Assembly (NCBI GenBank): GCA_008501825.1
Contig: QQUA01000016.1
Span: 1 to 64,000 of the forward strand
DNA length: 64,000 nt
Origin: Planctomycetota bacterium
GTDB lineage: Bacteria > Planctomycetota > UBA1135
Direction of reading: 5' to 3'
Shown here: piece by piece, positions 19,199 through 26,891 of the stretch
How positions within the stretch are numbered: the stretch's first letter is position 1
How the letters are laid out: every line of letters begins with the position of its first letter
The notes under the pieces: model-generated
Databases searched by the model: none
What the model saw: the letters and a program-made list of their open reading frames with translations, nothing else
Told to the model about the DNA's origin: nothing
Translations under genes and position numbers: made by a program

Positions 19199-20771
19199 AG
19201 GGCACCTCGTGCCAGGGATGAATCATTAAAAAGCGCACCCCTTGTTGGGTGTTGCGCCGCCAAACCACCGCTCGCAATCGTAAAACCGGCCCGGGAGGTT
19301 CGTCGTAACGGTTTTCCGGCACCCAATCGTAGGGTTTAATCCGAGCCCAAAGATAGATGCTGAAGACGTCCGATTGGACGTCTACCAATTCCATGAATTC
19401 TTCCCGGGCTTCTTGGCTAACCCGAGTTTGCAAGGATTCGATCTCTTCCAAATCTTGCAGATTCTTGAAATAGAGTTTCGGCTCGACTTCTTCTTCCCCG
19501 TATAGGGCTTCCTCCAAAGCTTGCTCTTCGTCGTTGAACTCCTCTTCCTCCGCCATAGCTTCTTCGTCGATTCGATTGCGATAATCCAGGATTTCCTCGA
19601 TCACGGCTAAGGCCAACTCATGGCTCGGCATCAAGCCCTCCAAAACCGGCCTGGGCGCCGTATTGAGATTAATCTTCCAACCTAAAGCCGGATCTCCATC
19701 GGCAGCCCCTCTCAACCCACCTTCGGCAGCCGGAGTATCGGAAGATTCCGACTCCTCGGTCATGCCATCCAGATCGCTTTCCTCTTCGGGCAAGTCCTGT
19801 TCCTGGCCGAAGGGATCCAGATTGGTGTTGTTGTCGCCACCGGAAACTCCGTCGACTTGTTCCTCTTCCAAACTTCCGGGAGGCGCTAGATCCAACACCG
19901 TGTAAACGGTAAACACCGATTCCAAACCGAAGGCGATTTCCTCATCGCCGCGCACCTGGTCGTAAAACAATTCTTCGGTGACCCGCTCCAGAACCAACAA
20001 CTCTTCCAGGGAGTTCATCAGCAGCACCTCGGAATCGTCCCGATTGGAATGGCGGGGAGTCACCGGATAGTCTTCGTTTCGATTCCGGCCCTCCAACCAT
20101 TCCAGGATTTCGTCGGTTAAAACCCGGGCATCGGAACTGGATAGATCGTCGTCGAATTCCTCCCGGAGGCGATCCAGAATGCGGATGCAACGTTCCCGGG
20201 CGGATTCTTTATAGGCTTCGTCTTCGCTGACCAGAGCGTGAAGATTGAACTTCGAGTTTTCATCCTGGACCCAGGTGGTGATCTCGACGTCGCCCATGCT
20301 CAAGCGCATCGGCCGGGCCCAGCCGTCCTCAAAGGAGTCGGATTGGCTGCCGTCATCTTCTTCGCCTTCCCCCTCGTCCGCACCTTGGCCTTCCGCTCCC
20401 AAGCCGGCATTGCCGGGGTCTCCGAGCCCATTCATGCCATCGTTCCCCATCGCATCCATGGCATCGTCGGGGCTGAAGCCACTAAAGCCGCCGATGCCGG
20501 AGGCTCCGCTGGCGTCGTCCTCCAAACTTTGCAGGATCTGATCAGCGGCACTCATGCAAGCGGCATGGAGGCGAATTCGGTCAGCCGCGTTGCGGGCGGT
20601 TCGATAGGCCACCTCGGTGCCGATGGAAAGTTGGGTCACCAAGGCGTAAGTGATCAGGACCACGAACAAGGTCATGATCAAAACGATCCCCCGCTGCTGT
20701 GAGCTGCGAGAGAAAGGCGGCGACGGTTTGGGCATGAGCTTCAACATATCCCAGGAAGGCTTCCGGGCCAA
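19134..20771 (-). CDS. type II secretion minor pseudopilin GspK-like protein
   Basis: QRGIVLIMTLFVVLITYALVTQLSIGTEVAYR prepilin-like N-terminus; KINLNTAPRPVLEGL HhH-like motif typical of GspK. Confidence 0.85.
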   Translation of the reverse strand: MARKPSWDMLKLMPKPSPPFSRSSQQRGIVLIMTLFVVLITYALVTQLSIGTEVAYRTARNAADRIRLHAACMSAADQILQSLEDDASGASGIGGFSGFSPDDAMDAMGNDGMNGLGDPGNAGLGAEGQGADEGEGEEDDGSQSDSFEDGWARPMRLSMGDVEITTWVQDENSKFNLHALVSEDEAYKESARERCIRILDRLREEFDDDLSSSDARVLTDEILEWLEGRNRNEDYPVTPRHSNRDDSEVLLMNSLEELLVLERVTEELFYDQVRGDEEIAFGLESVFTVYTVLDLAPPGSLEEEQVDGVSGGDNNTNLDPFGQEQDLPEEESDLDGMTEESESSDTPAAEGGLRGAADGDPALGWKINLNTAPRPVLEGLMPSHELALAVIEEILDYRNRIDEEAMAEEEEFNDEEQALEEALYGEEEVEPKLYFKNLQDLEEIESLQTRVSQEAREEFMELVDVQSDVFSIYLWARIKPYDWVPENRYDEPPGPVLRLRAVVWRRNTQQGVRFLMIHPWHEVPFTRWRYPDFPDDQDPFRPPRN

Positions 20772-20813
20772 TCCGCCCGGCTGGGCCCCTTCATGGGACG
20801 CCCCGAACCGCGA

Positions 20814-22265
20814 CTAATCTTCCTCGAAAGGATTGAAGATTTCGCCGCCGGGCAATTCCGAGAAGGCGGATATCGCCGAAGTCTGCATGTTGACTCGCGG
20901 GGTGATCAGGAAAATCACCTCGGTTTCGACGTCTTCCGTGGTTTCGGAAGAAAACACGTATTCCAAGATCGGCAAATCTCCCAGGATCGGGGTTTTGTTC
21001 ACCGTTTTGCGGCTTTCCTTGAGACGCAAGCCGCCGATGACCACCGTTTGGCCGTCCCGAACGTAGACCTGGGTTTGAGCGGTTCGAGTATTGATCGAAG
21101 GAGAGAAAATCGGATTGCCGTTGATGTCGGTGGTCAACAGCAGGTTGCGGCCCAAGCGGCTGACGTTGGCCTTGATCACCAGGTGAATGGTGTCGTCCCC
21201 CATCAGATAGGGAATGACGTTCAAGGTGACCCCTACTTTCTCCCGCTTCAGCTTCTGGGTGGAAACCCCGGTAGCACCGACGTTGGTGGTATCCAAGACC
21301 GGCACCATCTCCGTGGAATCCACCGAAGCGGTAATGCCGTTGCGGACCATGACCGACGGCTTGGAAACGATGTCCACGTTGTCGTCGGTGGCCAGAAGCT
21401 GCAAGAAGGCCTGCAATTGAATCTCGTTTTGCAATAGCGCCAACTCCAACACACTGCCGCTACCGGAAGTTCCGGCGAAGTTTTGCCCGGTGGACGTGGA
21501 AAAACTTCCGCCCATGCCGCGCAAAAAGGGTCCGCTTCCCCGTTTGGTGCGACCGCCTTTGATCCGGATCAAAGGAGCTCCGGTGCTGGGCACGATCCCG
21601 CGTTCGAAAGAATCGGAATTGGTGACTTCCACCACTTGAGCTTGAATCTCAATTTGCGGAGTGGAGTTATAGAACAGGTCGATGAATTCCAGGATCTCCT
21701 CGATTTGATCCTCTCGACCTTTGGCCACCATCACGTCTTCCACCGGCTTCCAGCCCGGCTGTACCTGCCATGCCGGCTGTTCCGCATTGCCGCCGGGAAC
21801 CATGCCGCCGTTGGCTTCCACCTCCAAGGTCGCCGCTCCTTCGCCGATCAGGCAAGTGCAGTACTTCTTCAAAATGCCGGAGACCTGAGCTCCCATGCCG
21901 GCCGGAGTGGCTACGAAAGCCGTGATTTGATCGGGGCCATGGCGCAGGAAACGGATGTAGGGATAACGCTCCTCCAAGGTGCCGGCCAGTTGCACTTCCT
22001 GATCCTGGCCACCCGGCTCCACCACCGTTACCGGGGCCACTTCCTGATCGGCATCGGGACGTCCGCCTAAAGGTTCCCAAATCGTGGAGCAGCCCCCTGA
22101 ACCCAACGTCAACGCCAAGCCGATCGCCAAGCTTTTTCCCAAAGCGCCGATCCGGCTTACCGGCAAAGGAAGCTCGGTGAGCGCCGAAGGGTATGGGCGG
22201 TGAAACATGGGGCAGCGGGAAGACGGTTCGCCCAGCATCATGAAGGCAAGGATTGTGCGATTCAA
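20814..22265 (-). CDS. secretin (GspD/PilQ-like) with lipoprotein-type signal
   Basis: C-terminal secretin domain: VYVRDGQTVVIGGLRLKESRKTVNKTPILGDLPILEYVFSSE...VIFLITPRV; lipobox-like GSGGC; start uncertain. Confidence 0.88.
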   Translation of the reverse strand: MNRTILAFMMLGEPSSRCPMFHRPYPSALTELPLPVSRIGALGKSLAIGLALTLGSGGCSTIWEPLGGRPDADQEVAPVTVVEPGGQDQEVQLAGTLEERYPYIRFLRHGPDQITAFVATPAGMGAQVSGILKKYCTCLIGEGAATLEVEANGGMVPGGNAEQPAWQVQPGWKPVEDVMVAKGREDQIEEILEFIDLFYNSTPQIEIQAQVVEVTNSDSFERGIVPSTGAPLIRIKGGRTKRGSGPFLRGMGGSFSTSTGQNFAGTSGSGSVLELALLQNEIQLQAFLQLLATDDNVDIVSKPSVMVRNGITASVDSTEMVPVLDTTNVGATGVSTQKLKREKVGVTLNVIPYLMGDDTIHLVIKANVSRLGRNLLLTTDINGNPIFSPSINTRTAQTQVYVRDGQTVVIGGLRLKESRKTVNKTPILGDLPILEYVFSSETTEDVETEVIFLITPRVNMQTSAISAFSELPGGEIFNPFEED

Positions 22266-22310
22266 GACCAGGACGAAGGGCCCTGGTGGTATGCCACCGC
22301 CTTGGGCATG

Positions 22311-22340
22311 AAAAAACGGGCGGTTGCTTGCAACCGCCCG
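22311..22340 (-). terminator. Rho-independent terminator
   Basis: Minus strand CGGGCGGTTG-CAAG-CAACCGCCCG-TTTTTT. Confidence 0.9.
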
Positions 22341-22379
22341 CCGGGAATCCAGGTGTAACCAGGATTCAAGTGATTCTGC

Positions 22380-22883
22380 TCACTCGTCGTCGCCTTGCCC
22401 CTCAACCGCCTCGATCACCAGATTGGTCAAGTCGGTGGTGGTGTAGCCGGAAATGCCGCCTTCCTCCACCACCAAGACGAAGCTGCCATCTTTGGCCACT
22501 TTCTTGACCGCCTTCTTGTAGACCTTGGTAGCTTCTTCCATCAAGATCCGCCAGCGTGCGGAATCCTTGCTGATCTTCTCTTTGATGATGGTCTGATAGG
22601 CGGGGATCTCCAAGTAGATGTCCTTGGAGCGAATGGTTCCGACTTTGTGCTTCTTCTTGGGATCGAAATCCGAGGCTTTGCCGTAGCGGATTTTGTCCTT
22701 ATCCAGTTCGACGTTGTCCTGGAAAGGCTGGTCGTAGACCAGCAAGCTGCTTTGCGCCGGCGCCGCCAAGTATGAGGCGACATTTCCGGCGACTTCTCCC
22801 GGGGCCGGTTCTACGGCCTGGGCCAAACTCGGCGTCACCAGCGCCAAGCTGAGTCCCATCAAGATTCGGGCGTTACGAAACAT
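22380..22883 (-). CDS. secreted hypothetical protein
   Basis: Signal peptide MFRNARILMGLSLALVTPSLAQA; terminator directly downstream. Confidence 0.7.
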   Translation of the reverse strand: MFRNARILMGLSLALVTPSLAQAVEPAPGEVAGNVASYLAAPAQSSLLVYDQPFQDNVELDKDKIRYGKASDFDPKKKHKVGTIRSKDIYLEIPAYQTIIKEKISKDSARWRILMEEATKVYKKAVKKVAKDGSFVLVVEEGGISGYTTTDLTNLVIEAVEGQGDDE

Positions 22884-23112
22884 GGTTGGCTCCCCCTCCA
22901 ATCGGCTCATTCAGTCTATCGAGTAAAACGACTTAGAACCGCTTTGGTTGGTCTATTTTACGGTCTCTTATGGTTAAAACCTAGGATTGGAGCAGGCAAA
23001 ACCAAGAGACCCACAATAACTTGTCGAGGGTTTTCGGGTTTCTCACACAATTTTTTCCCGGGGTCGGAATTAGAAAATTGGAATTTTTTCCTTCACTGCC
23101 GGAATTTGAAAC

Positions 23113-23154
23113 CGAAAAACGCAGCCGCTCCGGCCTGAATGGGGCCGAAGCGGC
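23113..23154 (-). terminator. Rho-independent terminator of pnp
   Basis: Minus strand GCCGCTTCGGCC-CCATTCA-GGCCGGAGCGGC-TGCGTTTTT. Confidence 0.85.
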
Positions 23155-23181
23155 TTCATGCACTGGGTTTGGGAGTTTGGC

Positions 23182-25623
23182 TCAGTACCCTTCGCCACGC
23201 TGCCGATCGCGTCGTTCACGGCGGTATTCGTCCCGGCCGCGACGGTCGCGATCTCGATCACGATCCCGATCGCGATCCCGGTCACCGCGGAAATCGTCAC
23301 GGTTGCGGCGATCACGACGGAAATCGTCCCGGCCACGGCCACGATCCCGGTCTCCGCCTCCGCGCCGATCGCCCCGATCTTCGTAGCGGCCGCCGCCACG
23401 GCGATCGCCTCGATCCCGATCGCGGAAGTTGCCGCCTCGGCCCGGGCCTCGACCGCCGGAAGGCCGCTGCGCCCCTTCAATGGCGGCGGCAATTTCGTCT
23501 TCCGGAAGCAAAGCCACTCGCCGGGAAAGGCGCACCTTGCCCTGAGGATCGACCGACACCACCACGACTTCCACTTCGTCGCCGACATCGCAGACGTCGG
23601 TCACTTCGTTGATTCGTTCCTCCGCCAATTCGGAGATGTGGCACATGCCTTCTTGGCCGCCGCCTAAATCCACGAAGCAGCCGAAGGGTTTCACCGAGGT
23701 GACCTTGCCCTTGTAGCGGGTCCCCACCGTGATTTCCTTGGTCTGGTCCCGAATCATCTGAATGCAGGCCTCGACCTGCTCTTGAGGCTTGCCGGAGACT
23801 TGAACCAAGCCGTCGTCGTCCAGAATGTTGACGTTGACGCCGAAATCTTCCTGCAGCTTGCGGATGTTGGCGCCCTTGGGGCCGATCAGGAAGCCAAGCT
23901 TCGAAGGAGGCACTTTGACCGACATGTTGATCGGAGCATAAGCCGACAGCCGTTGCCTCGGACCATCCAAGGCTTCCTGCATCTTGCCGAGGATGTGCAA
24001 CCTTCCCTGCAAGGCCTGGTTCATGGCTTCTTCCAAAATGGAATCGGCCAGACCTTTGATCTTGATGTCCATCTGCAGGGCGGTGATGCCCTCATCGGTA
24101 CCGGCGACTTTGAAGTCCATGTCGCCGTAGTGATCTTCCGAGCCGAGGATGTCGCTCAAAATCACGTAGCGCTCCCCTTCCATCACCAATCCCATGGCAA
24201 TCCCGGCCACCGCCTTTTTCATCGGCACGCCGGCGTCCATCAGGGATAGGGAACCACCGCAGACCGAGGCCATCGAACTGGAACCGTTCGACTCCAAGAT
24301 GTCGGAAACGATGCGCAAGGTGTAGGGGAAGTCCTCGTGCTCCGGCAGCATCGGGCGAATCGCCCGCTCGGCCAAGGCGCCGTGGCCGTATTCCCGCCGC
24401 GAAGTTCCGCGGATCGGCCTTGCTTCTCCAACCGAGAACGGCGGGAAGTTGTAATGCAGGTAGAAACGATTCTTCATCGTTTCCTCGCGCAAGCCGTCCA
24501 GGAATTGCTCGTCGTCGGTAGAGCCCAGGGTGGAAGTCACCAAGGCTTGGGTTTCCCCGCGAGTGAACAGCACCGAGCCATGAGAACGGGGCAACAAGCC
24601 GACCTGGATGTCGATCGGGCGAACGGTTTTGGTATCGCGTCCGTCGGTCCGAACGCCTTCCAGAATCATTTGCCGTTCGGTGTCGTTGCAGGTCTTGCTA
24701 AAAGCCTTCTTCAGGCGATCCCGCAGGGCGTCCGCTTCTTCGGATTCTTCACCTTCAGGCACCGTGGCCAGGACTTGTTCCAACAAGGCTTCCTTGGCGG
24801 CATAACGGTCGTGCTTGCCCTGAGTCAGCAAGGCTTGCCGGATCTGGGCATCGTCCAGGATCTGCCGCACCTTATCCAGGCTTTCGCTGTCTTCTTCCGG
24901 GGCCGGCACTTCCAATTTTTCCGGCGCTTCGACCAGGCTGCGCAACTCATCGCACATCTCGCAGATGGTGCGGCAGACTTCATGACCGGCTCGCAGCGCT
25001 TTCAAGACCTCGGCTTCCGGCAGTTCGCCGGCTCCCGCCTCCACCATGGCGATGGCATCTCCGGTGGCCGCCATGGTCAAGTCCAAGCGATTGCTTGAGT
25101 CCTGCAAGATCGTGTGGGTCGGGTTAATCAAGACGTTGCCGTCGACCCAACCGAGACGAACCGCTCCCATCGGCCCCTCAAAGGGAATGGCGGAGAGATG
25201 CAAAGCGGCGAAGGAGGCGATCATGGAAAGGATCTCCGGCTCGTTCTCCTGGTCGAAGGAGAGCACCGAAGACATGATCTGCACTTCGTTTTGATAGCCG
25301 TCGGCGAACATCGGCCGCACCGAACGATCGGTCAGGCGCATCGCCAAGATTTCCTTGGTCGTCGGACGGCCCTCCCGTTTAAAGAAGCCGCCCGGAATCT
25401 TGCCGGCGGCAAAGGTCTTTTCTCGATAGTCCACGGTCAAAGGGAAGAAACCCATATCGCGTTCACCGCCGTCCACTACCGTGGACATGACGACGGTTTC
25501 GCCGTAACTGACCACGGCACAACCGGCGGCCTGTTTGGCCATCCAACCGGTTTCGATGGTGAGTTTCCGGCCGCCGATGTCCCGGCTTACCGATTGGGTT
25601 CGAGGATTGGTACAGATCGTCAT
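23182..25623 (-). CDS. pnp: polyribonucleotide nucleotidyltransferase (PNPase)
   Basis: Two RNase PH domains (GSVLFTRGETQALVTSTLGS; FPPFSVGEARPIRGTSRREYGHGALAERAI), KH domain GFLIGPKGANIRKLQ, S1 domain GKVTSVKPFGCFVDLG; RG/RD-rich tail. Confidence 0.97.
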   Translation of the reverse strand: MTICTNPRTQSVSRDIGGRKLTIETGWMAKQAAGCAVVSYGETVVMSTVVDGGERDMGFFPLTVDYREKTFAAGKIPGGFFKREGRPTTKEILAMRLTDRSVRPMFADGYQNEVQIMSSVLSFDQENEPEILSMIASFAALHLSAIPFEGPMGAVRLGWVDGNVLINPTHTILQDSSNRLDLTMAATGDAIAMVEAGAGELPEAEVLKALRAGHEVCRTICEMCDELRSLVEAPEKLEVPAPEEDSESLDKVRQILDDAQIRQALLTQGKHDRYAAKEALLEQVLATVPEGEESEEADALRDRLKKAFSKTCNDTERQMILEGVRTDGRDTKTVRPIDIQVGLLPRSHGSVLFTRGETQALVTSTLGSTDDEQFLDGLREETMKNRFYLHYNFPPFSVGEARPIRGTSRREYGHGALAERAIRPMLPEHEDFPYTLRIVSDILESNGSSSMASVCGGSLSLMDAGVPMKKAVAGIAMGLVMEGERYVILSDILGSEDHYGDMDFKVAGTDEGITALQMDIKIKGLADSILEEAMNQALQGRLHILGKMQEALDGPRQRLSAYAPINMSVKVPPSKLGFLIGPKGANIRKLQEDFGVNVNILDDDGLVQVSGKPQEQVEACIQMIRDQTKEITVGTRYKGKVTSVKPFGCFVDLGGGQEGMCHISELAEERINEVTDVCDVGDEVEVVVVSVDPQGKVRLSRRVALLPEDEIAAAIEGAQRPSGGRGPGRGGNFRDRDRGDRRGGGRYEDRGDRRGGGDRDRGRGRDDFRRDRRNRDDFRGDRDRDRDRDRDRDRRGRDEYRRERRDRQRGEGY

Positions 25624-25824
25624 GTTTTCCGTTTCCGCTGGCCGCCCGAAGCGCCGGTCGCTTCTCGTTCAGGTTCCGCAAGGCGGCGGGTTGTGGAACT
25701 TCTTTGCGTTCCGATTTTTTTTGCTTACTGAGTCGTCAAAAGCTTCCCAGGGAAGCTCATGCCAGTTCGGGTATCCAGACCCGAAGGACCCCTCGTGTGA
25801 CTTGGTTTGGAGAGGCCCTAAAAA

Positions 25825-25853
25825 ACTTCAGGCACCGCGGTTTGCGCGGTGCC
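25825..25853 (-). terminator. terminator/attenuator between rpsO and pnp
   Basis: Minus strand GGCACCGCG-CAAAC-CGCGGTGCC followed by TGAAGTTTTTT. Confidence 0.65.
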
Positions 25854-25865
25854 CGGATGGAAGGC

Positions 25866-26135
25866 TCAGCCACGTAGCCCGAGCCTTTGAATCAAAGCTA
25901 CATATCTTTGGTTTTCGGTGCGTTTCAAATACTTCAGCAACTTCGCCCGGCGAGCCACCAGTTTGAGAAGGCCGCGACGGGTAGAAACGTCTTTCTTATG
26001 AACCCGCAGGTGATCGGTCAAATTGGCGATGCGGGTGGTCAAAATGGCGACTTGGATCTCAACGGAACCGGTATCGCCTTGACTCTGGCCGAAATCTTGA
26101 ATGAGGCTTTGCTTCTTTTCACGTGAGACGGACAT
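25866..26135 (-). CDS. rpsO: 30S ribosomal protein S15
   Basis: GDTGSVEIQVAILTTRIANLTDHLRVHKKDVSTRRGLLKLVARRAKLLKYLK. Confidence 0.97.
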   Translation of the reverse strand: MSVSREKKQSLIQDFGQSQGDTGSVEIQVAILTTRIANLTDHLRVHKKDVSTRRGLLKLVARRAKLLKYLKRTENQRYVALIQRLGLRG

Positions 26136-26303
26136 GAATCCTCCTGTTTGCCGTCTGACCGGTGGGTTTCAGGGGGCAATGGGCCCGAATGAAATCCTTC
26201 CCGGGGGGCGGGCGAGCCGGCGGCTCGACCTGGAATCCACATTCCCAGAGCAGGTTCTCCAGGAAAAGGGTCGCGAGAGTATAGCGGCCGGGGCAGTCGA
26301 GGG

Positions 26304-26891
26304 CTACAGCGGAGGCGGACCCGGCATGGAGGCCACCAGATCGTTCATCGCATCCTCGAGGATCTTCTGCGCCCGTTGTCTCGGCGTCAGGGCGGAATAC
26401 TGGCCGGGGGTCAGGTTTTGCCGACGATCCAAATACAGAGTGCCGACCCGGCTGCCGTCCTCCCCGTACACCACCAGATACAAGGCCATCCCCAAAATGC
26501 CATGGGTTTCGGCCCGATCTCCTTGCCAGCGCCGCACGCTCAGCGCCGCCACGGCAGCCCCGTCCAGGCGCACCTGCTCGGGAGCCAAGCTTCCTCCCCC
26601 GCTTTGTTGGTCGACGAATTCTTCAGACAGCGGAGAAAAGCCCTGATTCATCAAGGCGTTTTGAAACAGCCGCCGGCAATCCTTTAACGGAACCCCTTCC
26701 TCGCCGCTCTCATTTTGAACCGCGAGGACTCCTAGATTCGCCGGTAGGAAATCCGCGGCGAATTGGCGCTCCAGAGTGCGCACGACGACGCGCTGGCTGG
26801 CGGTCTGGGTTTGGCATCCGGGGACAAGCCAAGCAAGCAGCAGCAAACCGAGGGCGAACCAAAGGGAATTTCGTCGTTCCATGGCAGGCAA
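26304..26891 (-). CDS. hypothetical lipoprotein
   Basis: Lipobox VPGC after hydrophobic signal; directly follows the 956-aa Ig-like protein gene. Confidence 0.7.
   Translation of the reverse strand: MPAMERRNSLWFALGLLLLAWLVPGCQTQTASQRVVVRTLERQFAADFLPANLGVLAVQNESGEEGVPLKDCRRLFQNALMNQGFSPLSEEFVDQQSGGGSLAPEQVRLDGAAVAALSVRRWQGDRAETHGILGMALYLVVYGEDGSRVGTLYLDRRQNLTPGQYSALTPRQRAQKILEDAMNDLVASMPGPPPL

Noticed and set aside
23200-23450. CRISPR-like or tandem repeat array
   Set aside because: Repeats are short, in-frame RD/RG codon repeats inside pnp, without spacer structure.
23021-23667. Arg/Ser-rich and Ile/Ala-rich ORFs antisense to the pnp tail
   Set aside because: They are mirror translations of the low-complexity RD repeat, not independent genes.
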